Source of the DNA: Allium sativum
Taxonomy: Eukaryota; Streptophyta; Magnoliopsida; Asparagales; Amaryllidaceae
Direction of reading: 5' to 3'
Length of the DNA: 64,000 nucleotides
NCBI GenBank assembly: GCA_030737875.1
Contig: CM060912.1
Span: 876,393,199-876,457,198 of the forward strand
The position numbers and the translations under genes were made by a program. The notes under the pieces were generated by a model. It worked only from the letters and a program-made list of their open reading frames with translations, did not search any database and was not told the origin of the DNA. Numbering within the stretch: position 1 is the stretch's first letter; every line of letters begins with the position of its first letter. Below, in pieces: positions 34,490-44,061 of the stretch.

Positions 34490-35480
34490 TGTAACGACCT
34501 GAACTTCCCTGGTCTCCGAAGAGAAGAGAAATAATGAATTGTTTTGGAACACGATAAATCAGAACACAAACAGAAGACCATTTCATTGCTTATTACAACA
34601 GTTTACATCAGAGTAAAAGAATATACAGAATATGAACAAATGATATACATTGGATAAATATCATAGATTTACAAATTACAATGCAGTAGAAAATAATACA
34701 AAACATAACTAAAAGAAATACACGGATACAGAGCATTCCGAATATAGCTCCAGCTGTAAACCAGGATCGTATATGAATATAATATATGTAAAACCAAAAC
34801 TACTAGCTGCCCGTGTGGAAAATAGGGGCACCTTGAGTTTAGGTTAAAACAATAAACTCTAGGTCAGTCATGTGACTGGTGTGAGTACTAAAACAGTTAT
34901 TTAAACCTTTACTTTAAAATAAAGTAAATCAAAGGACCACGCCGTATAACACGGAATGGGTTTCCTCCAAGGAATACAGGTGCATAAAACAAACAGAGAA
35001 ATGTTTTTTGGAAAAATGAAGCTATTATAAGACTCAAGTCCCATCGCATAATTTAACGCAAGCCGGAGGATAGAGTTTTAGCTTATAATAGACAAACATG
35101 CTTGGTACGTTTAAAACAAATCATTTGATATTATTATAAGTGCATAGTGTATAAAAAAACTTCAAATATAAATGTATCAATCATAGGCGACATAGCATCC
35201 CATGCTACTATGTCGCCATACTAGGCTCTACAACCAAAACCGAAATGTCACGTATTGGAAGTTGGATTTCCGTCTGTGAACCAAGGCAAGGGATCTTCCT
35301 TACCACTTCGAGACAATCTAGCCCAAGTCTCAGGCAAGTACTCAATCAAGCCTATGGATCGTCAGGACCGGTCCACACGGAGTGGATTAAAATGCTTCAA
35401 CAATACGTTTCCCCGCCCTATTGGGCATAAATGAGCCAGATGACTCAATATCCATTGGCTTTGTAGTAACCGATATATTC

Positions 35481-35492
35481 GAGGCGCCTCGC
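35481..35492. repeat. Palindrome CGAGGCGCCTCG (R)
   Basis: Perfect copy with the conserved CCGATATATT flank. Confidence 0.75.
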
Positions 35493-35782
35493 TATCCATC
35501 TAATTATATGCAACATCCACATAAGTAAAATGTCTGGGCTCCATACCATGACACAACTCCTTGCTAGAAGGAAACTCAGGTCCTCCCTGAAGTCCTCTCT
35601 CGTTTCTGGTTCACACCGGGGTGTGAGGCTCGCGAATTAACGCTATACACAAAGCTACGCTATATTAAAGTCGTGCTTCGATTATCAACCACAAGACTCT
35701 ACTTTTCAATAGAAGCATTGATCATTTGCATCTCAGCATGCCACACTGACAATTCACGCCGTGCGACTGATGTCTATCGATA

Positions 35783-35787
35783 TATAA
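35783..35787. repeat. Target site duplication of W, left copy (TATAA)
   Basis: TATAA directly before W, repeated at 52666-52670. Joining the flanks restores the GATATATAA-CCTCTGAGC type sequence seen uninterrupted near 2560 in Y. Confidence 0.93.
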
Positions 35788-35994
35788 TGTGACGATCCCA
35801 AAATCCGAGGGGCGGTATTAAGGATAATCATTAGGGAATAACACATTAATCATCATAGCAGAGTACAGATAATAGCAGAAACAATAAATAAAATACTTTT
35901 ACATGGATATGACAGCGGAATCACAACATGTAGGAATATCAGAATAGCATAACGTGGGATATACTTAGTAAAAGAAAGGGAAGGGATCAGTCAT

Positions 35995-36180
35995 CATCGC
36001 CAGAGGCGGAATACATACATGCAGTGACATAATAAAAGTATCAGTCTACATCGCCGAAGGCGGAATACATACATGCAGTGACATAATAAAAGTATCAGTC
36101 TACATCGCCGAAGGCGGAATACATATACATATAGTGAGAAATACGGAAAGTAAATCAGTCTGCATCGCCAGTGGCGAAAT
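35995..36180. repeat. 54-bp repeats with CGCC-GGCG mini-hairpins (W 3' LTR)
   Basis: CATCGCC begins at 35995, 36049, 36103 and 36163. Each unit carries CGCC, three bases, GGCG. The three bases vary (AGA, GAA, GAA, AGT) while the arms do not. Confidence 0.8.
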
Positions 36181-36953
36181 AATAATATAAATACAGTAAT
36201 TGCGGAAAATATCTAAGTCATCTCTATGAAGTCAGCCTCGCCATGAGCCAAAAGTGCACGCTATGCAGCAGTGCAGAACCAAAAACCACCTGTCACCTGT
36301 GTACTAGGCTGCCCGTGTGAAAATAAGGGCACCCGCGTTTGCAAAGTGAAACAAACAACGAGTCAGTCATGGGGACTGGTATGAGGAATCTATTTAACAG
36401 TTAAACAACAGTAAATAGCAAATCAGAGGACCACGCCACTTTCGCGGAACGGGTTTACTCCAGTGATTGCTAGTGCATTTAAAACAAAGTAAATCCTTTT
36501 AAAACAACGCCATGCTTTTAGAAAGAATGAAGCCATTATAAGACTCAGGTCCCATCATACAATGCAACGCAAGCCGGGGGGTAGTGTTTTACCTTATAAT
36601 AGCCAAATATGCTTGATACGTATAGAGCAAAATCATTTGATATTATTACTAGTGCATATATGTTTCAAAAGCGAATAGCATCATAAATATTAAATATAGA
36701 CGGCATAAGTGCCCCATACCACTATGTCGCCATACTAGTTTTACAATCAAGTCCGTTATTTCGTATTGGGAATTGGATTTCCGCCATGAGTCGAGGCAAG
36801 GGGCAAGCTCCTCTCCGCTTCGAGACACTCTAGCAAATGCCTCGGGACTACACACTCTGGGTAACCCCTGGATCCTCTAAGGCCGGTCCTCACTTACGTT
36901 AGAGGATTAATTATGCCTGAACACACGTTTCCCGGTCCTTACAGACCTATAAT

Positions 36954-36965
36954 CGAGGCGCCTCG
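36954..36965. repeat. Palindrome CGAGGCGCCTCG (W 3' LTR)
   Basis: Perfect copy about 1.17 kb from the U5 end of the LTR. Confidence 0.75.
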
Positions 36966-38419
36966 CATTCCAACAACCACAAAGGTGAAAAGTAGATATA
37001 TATGTCAGGGCTGGTAGGTCACTGACACCACCATAGCTAGAAAGAAACGTCATGTTCTCCTTGGGTCCTTATCCCGTTTTTAACTCATACCGGGGTGTGA
37101 GGTTCGTGAATCTACGAAATACACAAAGCTAGGCCACGTAGACCTTGCTTTGATCATCATCCACAAGACTTTGCTTTGCAACAGAAGCCTTGATCACAGC
37201 ATCTTGGCATGCCACATAGGCAGTCCACTCCATACGATTGATTTCCATCAATATATAACTTCTAAGCTCGTACATCTCAGAGAAGGGCGTTAAGCAAAAG
37301 AATAAATTCTCCGCCGCCAAATAGATATATATTTAACAAAGATCAATCAGTATAGAACAAAATCCAATGTCAGACACACAGTCCATTTACAAGTCCGTCC
37401 TGGGTCTGAACGAAACCGGAGGCGTCAAATTCCTCGTATATCCGTCCAATCAACACATACGTTCAGACGGCTACTACTTCCGTCCCCTTTCCGGTAGCTA
37501 CTCCGGTTAGGAACCTCAGTAGCGCCCATCCAACCGATACGAAGATCGTCGGTCTTGAATCGTCTTTGCATTTTCCAATTCGAATCGCTCGATAAATTAT
37601 TTGAAATGAGGGTTAGCTCGGCCTTTTCAAATAATTCACGTCATTAGAATTTAAATCGATTTATTTTACGGTTATGTTTTCGACATCCATCTTTCGGTTC
37701 TTTAGTGTTATTTTCATGTCATACACATACAACCATCAAATATCAAACAATTCAAGCCCAATTGGTTTATTTGCAACCTATGTTGCTTAAGATATTTTAT
37801 AACGATTTTTCGCCATTTTTATTTATTTAAAAATGGCCATATTTAATTAAACGACGTTCCAGGTCGTTCCGTGGCACTGGCGCTGTTTTTCCCTAAATTT
37901 GTTTTACACATATCGGAAAATCTAACCGTTGGATTTCTACAAAGTCTATATCAGTTGGAAGGTATTCCCAAAGCGAACCCAACGGTTCCAGTTTCGTGAG
38001 AATCCGACGGTCGGATCTTCCACACTAGTCGTTTGAAGTTACGGTTTCAAAATTCGAACTGCAGCGTCGTTATCCGATTTAAATTAATTATATTTATATT
38101 TATATATAAATATAAACGATTCTGGCGCTGTTTTTCTTCAGATTTGAATTAAACATTCCGAACAATCCAACCGTTGGATTTTTACAAGGTTGGTGCCGTT
38201 GGAAAGATATTTCCAAGGCGAACCCAGCGGTTGCGGTTTCGGGAAAATCCGATGGTCGGATTTCTCGTACTAATCGTTTCAAATTACGATTCCGAAACGC
38301 GAACTGCACGGCCTCTATTCCTTTTAATTATATTTATATTTATATATATAAATATAGTTCATCCCATAGTTTCAACTATAGTTCATTTTATATTTTCAAC
38401 TTCGTTTTCACTTCAAATA

Positions 38420-38490
38420 TTTCACTAACGCCTTAATATTTCGAAAATTTCGCCATAACCTCCTTTGTACGGGGAGGGGTTTGGAAATTT
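38420..38490 (-). other. Internal-region-like patch inside W 3' LTR
   Basis: TTTCGCCATAACCTCC with flanking CTAACGCC and TTTCGAAAA resembles the start of the internal regions of Y (about 7370-7430), Q, P and R. It suggests exchange between LTR and internal DNA. Confidence 0.55.
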
Positions 38491-39269
38491 ATTGGTCCGT
38501 ATTAGGTACCCAATAAATCCTAAAAAGCATTCACATATTTTTAGTGATATATTTTGGTGTTTACGGGGGAGCATGTACTGATAATCACTCCAGAGAATAA
38601 ATTCCCGTCACCCCGTTTCCATGTGGAAATAAATAGTCCTTGTGCCGTATCTAATAACTAGAGCGACGTGATTATTGTCAACTCCAGACCCATGTGGGGT
38701 TTTTTATTAATCTGGCATTTTATCGTTATAATTTATATAGTCCATATCAGTCATCAGTTCAACCTGTAGTATTAAGTCATCGCCATACAAGCCTCTTGCT
38801 TGTATGGTAAATCTTCCACCTCGTCACACAAGCTCCAATTGCTTATGTAGAATATGATGAAGTATGCCTATCATCAAGAAGTATGCCATGTAGTGTAGTT
38901 CAAAATTAATTGTTACTATCCTATGGCGTTGTTTATTATTTCACACAGAAAAACCAGCACTCCGCATCCAATGGCATTCACAGGAGTTGATATATAAATA
39001 AAATTGCGCAGCCAACTCATCAAGGTTTTCCTGTTCAACACATGTATATATATGCAGAACAAGCTAATAATAATATTTCTAGCAAACTATTATTTATTTC
39101 AACACGTGTCTATTTTTAACTAAGCGTATACATGATAAAAGGAATATTTTTATCATCAAAAATATTTATTCGACACATGTGTATTTTTAACACTTCTTAT
39201 TCACTATAAAAATATAGTTTTCATTGTCGATTCATTTTATTTTTTAGACGACGATAACATTCAACACAT

Positions 39270-39950
39270 GAATTTCAACTCGACGAACAAATTGCAATTC
39301 AACACATGAATATTCGATATCGTTTGTATATATATAAAAATATGATTTTTATTGCTAAAGCCATTTGTTTAAATTCGAATGATATTCCACACATGAATTT
39401 CAACTCAACGAATGAATTGCAACTCAACACATGAATATTCGATATCGTTTGTATATATATAAAAATATGATTTTTATTGCTAAAGCCATTTGTTTAAATT
39501 CGAATGATATTCAACACATGAATTTCAACTCAACGAATGAATTGCAACTCAACACATGAATATTCGATATCGTTTGTATATATATAAAAATGTGATTTTT
39601 ATCGCTAAAGCCATTTGTTTAAATTCAAATGATATTCAACACTTGAATTTCAACTCAACGAATGAATTGCAACTCAACACATGAATATTCGATATCGTTT
39701 GTATATATATAAAAATGTGATTTTTATCGCTAAAGCCATTTGTTTAAATTCAAATAATATTCAACACATGAATTTCAACTCAACGAATGAATTGCAACTC
39801 AACACATGAATATTCGATATCGTTTGTATATATATAAAAATGTGATTTTTATTGCTAAAGCCATTTGTTTAAATTCAAATAATATTCAACACATGAATTT
39901 CAACTCAACGAATGAATTGCAACTCAACACATGAATATTCGATATAGTTT
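39270..39950. repeat. 125-bp tandem array (W 3' LTR)
   Basis: CCATTTGTTT recurs at 39361, 39486, 39611, 39736 and 39861, an exact 125-bp period. Units contain CAACACATGAATATTCGATA and a TATATATATAAAAAT run. Confidence 0.92.
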
Positions 39951-40185
39951 ATGTAAATAATTTCAATGAAGGAAAATTATTCTAACACATAAATATTTCA
40001 GAAAATATCGGCAGCATAACGGCAGGGTAGTTAAAACCGGGACCGTCCCTAGTACGGCTCCTCGCTCTACCTTAAAACCTCGCGGTTTTTGACAATGGGG
40101 ATCATGCATCTAGTTCGCACGCAGGCGACATGTTTTATTTTCAATTCCACAATCCTATTCTATTTTGTTTCAACCACAAGAGGGT

Positions 40186-40260
40186 TTTTTTTCAACCACA
40201 AAGGTATTTTTCAACCACAAAGGTATTTTTCAACCATAATATCAACCACAAACAATTATT
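40186..40260. repeat. Short CAACCACAAAGGTATTTTT repeats (W 3' LTR)
   Basis: About four imperfect 19-20-bp units in tandem; counterpart at about 50920-50990. Confidence 0.75.
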
Positions 40261-40312
40261 TCCAACCTTTCGTCAAACCATATGGTATCACGTCAATCAC
40301 AAGCAATAAATA

Positions 40313-40333
40313 TCGTCCATGGTCTGTGGACGA
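40313..40333 (-). other. Conserved leader hairpin (W 3' LTR)
   Basis: Six-base stem TCGTCC/GGACGA around ACAGACCAT, the same loop as in the non-coding elements. Confidence 0.6.
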
Positions 40334-40774
40334 GGGGAGTATATATATATAATATAATAATTCACTTGCATTTCATCACAATTCAAAGCATATATGTTTC
40401 AAACAACGCTTGTATAATTTATACATTGCTAATATAACTTATACAACACATGTACATGAGGTATACAATGCGTATATAATTTACACTTCGCTTATATAAT
40501 TTATACAACGCGATTACATTCACACAAATAGTTTAGATTCCTCACATTGGTTCTTGCGGTGCTAAAAATCGTAGGAAGGTCAGAAAAATCCGCGGCTTCT
40601 TCCAGAATGTAGAGAGCCTCCTTGCGGTCACGGTGTCTCCTGTTTCATCGAATTTCATTAACATAGCAAAATGATATGATTTTTACAAATTTGCGACGCT
40701 TTCAAGTGTAAAAATCAGTTTAGCCGTATACCCCTTTTTGGTTTCGAAACTAGCGTTCGGATTTTCAGACAATC

Positions 40775-41075
40775 CGTGAATCTATGCTCCGATCAGAGAG
40801 TGGGACTTGAAAGAGGGGAGCGAGGCGGTCCTATCGGTGGTCGGAGGAGCAGGTGCGATCGCCTCTGGCGGTCGTGGCGTCGACGTGAAGTCGGCGGCTT
40901 TCTGGGCGTCGTTCTCGACGCTGGCGAAGGGAGGAAGAGCGGGGGTTGGTCGGATTTGAAGAGGGAGGTGGGCGGCGTCGATTGAGGGTGGTGGCTTTGG
41001 CTGGCGTCGCCTGTGGCGGCGGGATTTTCGTCAGAAAGTTTTGAACGACGTGCGTCGTTCGTTAGTTCTGGCGGC
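40775..41075 (-). other. GC-rich island (W 3' LTR)
   Basis: G+C-rich segment immediately downstream of the predicted start site in element sense. A 69-codon plus-strand frame is a composition effect. Confidence 0.55.
41043..41060. repeat. 18-bp palindrome at the leader start (W 3' LTR)
   Basis: GAACGACGTGCGTCGTTC has perfect 8-bp arms, 65-90 bp downstream of the TATA box in element sense. Confidence 0.75.
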
Positions 41076-41124
41076 TTAGGGTTTTTAGGTTTTTTTTTTT
41101 TTAAAGAAAATTTCTCATTGGCTG

Positions 41125-41134
41125 GTATTTATAG
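41125..41134 (-). promoter_or_regulatory. TATA box CTATAAATAC (W 3' LTR)
   Basis: About 800 bp from the LTR's 5' edge. A telobox AAACCCTAA (41076-41084) lies about 45 bp downstream, as in many plant leaders. Confidence 0.65.
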
Positions 41135-41176
41135 AAAAATTTTTAAATAGTGTTTTTGCAAACGGACTCCTTTTTA

Positions 41177-41239
41177 AACCCAACGACTGTCGCCCCCAGC
41201 TAAATACCCCCATTCCGGACACAATGGGATACGTTTCGT
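41177..41239 (-). promoter_or_regulatory. Conserved U3 block (W 3' LTR)
   Basis: ACCCAACGACTGTCGCCCCC to ACAATGGGATACGTTTCG, 43-105 bp upstream of the TATA box. Confidence 0.65.
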
Positions 41240-41929
41240 TGGCCATTTCGACTGTTACAGTCAGTTATTTTTCAAATTAAAATATAAAACATTCGATATT
41301 TAATTTAAACGTACATTTCAATTTGCCAGGGCCACAAACTGAATCGAAAAATTCCAGAAAAATAAATCTAGCTTTGTTTTGACGATACGGTCCTAACAAA
41401 ACCAGTTTCGTCGAATTCTGAGCTCGTTTGAAAAACGGCCATTTTTAGGTCGACCCATTTTAACAGAATTTGACCAAACACGTTATCTTTTGCCCCGCTC
41501 ACATACTAGCTTCAAAAATTATGAAATTTGAAACTTAGCAATAATTTGACATCCCGGACCCAACAAAAGTGGTTTCGTCGAATTCCGAGGTCTTATGCAA
41601 AATCTCAATTTTCAAGGGCTATATATACTATATAGCGACCTTTCTGAAAATTCATTTGGCCATAACTTTTGATTTCCGTTATGAAATTTTGATTTTTCAG
41701 ATTCGTTAGAAAGGTATTGATAAACAGATTTAAATATTTTCAGTTTCGTTAAAATCCGTTATATTTTCCACCCGGTACAGTCAGACTAAGTTTGTATTCA
41801 AAATTTCAAACTGCCATATTATACACAATTCTATATTTTATGGAAATAGGCTATTTTAATCATTCAAATTTCTTGTTAATAACCTAATTTAAAAATTTTA
41901 AACTGGTTCACATTTTCCGGGTTATTACA

Positions 41930-41968
41930 ATCTCCCCCACTTAAAACTTTTCGTCCTCGAAAAGGAAA
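41930..41968 (-). other. Polypurine tract and hairpin of W
   Basis: The minus strand reads AAGTGGGGGAGAT before the LTR. CTTTTCG pairs with CGAAAAG around TCCT just upstream of it. Only about 60 bp separate this from the end of the gag-pol frame. Confidence 0.85.
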
Positions 41969-42030
41969 TAACAGTTAAGCAGGAAGTAAAATGTAAATGC
42001 AAAGTATTGTAAAGGTACCTTGCACCGGAG

Positions 42031-43986
42031 TTAGTCAGAGATGTCCACTCTGCATTTGGGATAGGCTTGTTTAATGCTTTCCTCAGTCTTCCAAGTACAG
42101 TCTCTAGGATCACTACTCCATTGCACTTTGACTAAATGAATCTTTTTCCTCCTTAGCTCTCTAGTTTCTTTGCCAACTATCTTTAATGGATCCCTCTTGA
42201 GTGCTAATTCTGGAGTTATGTCAATATCCTGTTGCGCTGCTTCTTCTACAACAAGATCTGGATCATGAACATGTTTTCTGAGTTGAGATACGTGGAACAC
42301 ATCATGTACACCAGGCAACCAATTAGGTAATGAAACCCTATACGCCAGAGTTCCAATCCGCTCAAGTATAGGAAAGGGACCAATAAATCTCGGTGCCAAC
42401 TTCCCAGTCTTGCCAAACCTGATTACCCCTCGCATTGGAGAAACTCTTAAATAAACATAATCGCCAACGGCAAACAATATATCCCTTCTTCTCGCATCTG
42501 CATAACTTTTCTGTCGGCTCTGCGCGGTTTTTAATCGCTTCTTAATGAAATCGACTTTATCCGATGCTTCTTGAATCATATCGGGCCCTAACACAAGTCT
42601 GTTTCCAGGTTCTACCCAACATGCGGGAGATCTGCACGGTCTACCGTACAATGCTTCGAATGGAGACATTCCCAAACTTGCTTGATAGCTATTGTTGTAA
42701 GAGAATTCTGCTAAATGTAAATGATCTTCCCATGAGCCTCCAAAATCGATAACGCAAGCCCGCAATAGATCTTCTAAAATTCTATTCACCCGCTTAGTTT
42801 GGCAGTCTGTCTGAGGGTGATAAGCGGTGCTTAGATTTAATTTGGTTCCCAATTCCATCTGGAAGGCTTCCCAGAATTTGCTAGTAAATAGGGGATCTCT
42901 ATCGCTGACTATATTGAGTGGCACTCCATGTAGTTTAACTATTTCTCTGAAGTAAATCTGTGCCAGACTTTGAGCTGTTCTGTTGGATCGGACAGGTATG
43001 AAATGGGCAGTTTCCGTGAAGCGATCTACGATTACCCATATACTATCATTTCCTTTTTTAGTTCGCGGCAGGCCATCGATGAAATCCATCGAAATTTGTT
43101 CCCACTTCCATCCTGGAATTTCTAATGGTTGTAATAATCCAGCCAATTTCTGCTGATCGCTCTTAACTAGCTGACAAGTGGGGCATTGGCTAACATATAA
43201 TGAGATATCTCTTTTCATCACCTTCCACCAGAATGTGCGCTTGATATCGTTATACATTTTGCTCACACCGGGATGGATACTTAATTTGGACTTGTGGCAT
43301 TCATCAAGCACTTCTCTTTTTAACTCAGAGATGTCGGGAACACAAATTCTTCCTTTTAATCTCAAAACCCCCTCACTATCCACTTGGAAGCTGGAGTCTA
43401 TGCCTTCATTGATCCTTTTGATCATTACCTTTACAAAATTATCCTCCTTTTGAAGGGTCGAGATTCTGTCTATTAATGAAGACGTGATGACAAAACTGGC
43501 GATGATTTCATTCTTTCTGCTGAGCGCATCTGCTACAACATTGGCTTTCCCTGGAGTGTATAGAATTTCAAAATCGTATGCCGCAAGGAATTCTAACCAA
43601 CGTTGTTGCCTCAGGTTTAAATCTTTCTGAGTGAACAGGTATTTCAAGGATTGATGATCGGTAAATAGTTCGAATTTCTCGCCTAATAAATAATGCCTCC
43701 ATATTCTTAAAGCGAACACGATAGCTAATAACTCAAGATCATGAGTAGCATTGTTTCTTTCATGCGGCTTTAGTTGACGGCTGGCATAAGCGATCACTTG
43801 GCCCTTTTGCATTAACACTGCGCCTAGCCCTCTAATAGAAGCATCTGTCCATACGGTCAAGTCTTGGTTGCCTTCTATAATGGTCAATACTGGAGCAGTT
43901 GTCAACTTCAGTTTTAGCTCCTGGAAAGCTTCTTCACATTCGGGAGTCCATTTGAATTTCCCACGCTTTTTTGTAAGCTTTTTCAA
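42031..43986 (-). CDS. Downstream part of W pol: RNase H, integrase, chromodomain-like tail
   Basis: 651 residues from the first Met after the nonsense codon, in the same frame as gag. Residue numbers are from that Met. RNase H shows the acidic set TDAS (D48), E85, FTDH (D110) and ADALSR (D153). Integrase has the zinc-binding H231, H238, C268, C271 and core acids D301 (MDFIDG) and D362 (SDRD). Position 398, expected to be Glu in QTDGQTER, is Lys (codon AAG, 42793-42795), and the Gly three residues earlier is Cys. A GPF module lies at about 528-545 and a chromodomain-like segment at about 598-642, the region thought to steer chromovirus insertion. With no start of its own this part is probably not translated. 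Confidence 0.92.
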   Translation of the reverse strand: MKKLTKKRGKFKWTPECEEAFQELKLKLTTAPVLTIIEGNQDLTVWTDASIRGLGAVLMQKGQVIAYASRQLKPHERNNATHDLELLAIVFALRIWRHYLLGEKFELFTDHQSLKYLFTQKDLNLRQQRWLEFLAAYDFEILYTPGKANVVADALSRKNEIIASFVITSSLIDRISTLQKEDNFVKVMIKRINEGIDSSFQVDSEGVLRLKGRICVPDISELKREVLDECHKSKLSIHPGVSKMYNDIKRTFWWKVMKRDISLYVSQCPTCQLVKSDQQKLAGLLQPLEIPGWKWEQISMDFIDGLPRTKKGNDSIWVIVDRFTETAHFIPVRSNRTAQSLAQIYFREIVKLHGVPLNIVSDRDPLFTSKFWEAFQMELGTKLNLSTAYHPQTDCQTKRVNRILEDLLRACVIDFGGSWEDHLHLAEFSYNNSYQASLGMSPFEALYGRPCRSPACWVEPGNRLVLGPDMIQEASDKVDFIKKRLKTAQSRQKSYADARRRDILFAVGDYVYLRVSPMRGVIRFGKTGKLAPRFIGPFPILERIGTLAYRVSLPNWLPGVHDVFHVSQLRKHVHDPDLVVEEAAQQDIDITPELALKRDPLKIVGKETRELRRKKIHLVKVQWSSDPRDCTWKTEESIKQAYPKCRVDISD

Positions 43987-44058
43987 TACTCCTGATATCT
44001 TTGAAAAATCCTGAACGAATTTCCGATAGTAACTAGCTAATCCAAGGAAACTTCGAAC

Positions 44059-44061
44059 TTA
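44059..44061 (-). other. Premature stop codon in W pol
   Basis: TAA on the minus strand between QPTMPT and VRSFLG. It fits a one-base change from a Glu codon at the same place in related elements. Confidence 0.85.

Larger units (their letters stand above)
34490..35787 (-). mobile_element. Element R, central LTR, first segment
   Basis: It starts TGTAACGACCTGAACTTCCC and is cut by W at 35788. It resumes at 52666, giving an LTR of about 6.03 kb. It contains the palindrome at 35481-35492. The other R LTR begins at 58452 and is clearly similar. Confidence 0.88.
35788..41929 (-). mobile_element. W 3' LTR (6142 bp)
   Basis: It runs from TGTGACGATCCC to CCGGGTTATTACA. In element sense it holds the U3 block (41177-41239), TATA box (41125-41134), telobox, GC island, leader hairpin (40313-40333), a 125-bp tandem array, a patch resembling the non-autonomous internal region (38420-38490), the palindrome (36954-36965) and a 54-bp repeat cluster. 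The small frames it encodes recur in the other LTR only because the LTR is duplicated. Confidence 0.95.

Noticed and set aside
39270..39950. Regular repeats resembling a CRISPR array
   Set aside because: The 125-bp units are contiguous, with no unique spacers, and lie in a plant retrotransposon LTR.
40776..40985. 69-codon frame repeated at 51510-51719
   Set aside because: It is present twice only because the W LTR is duplicated. It lies in the GC island and on the strand opposite to W transcription.
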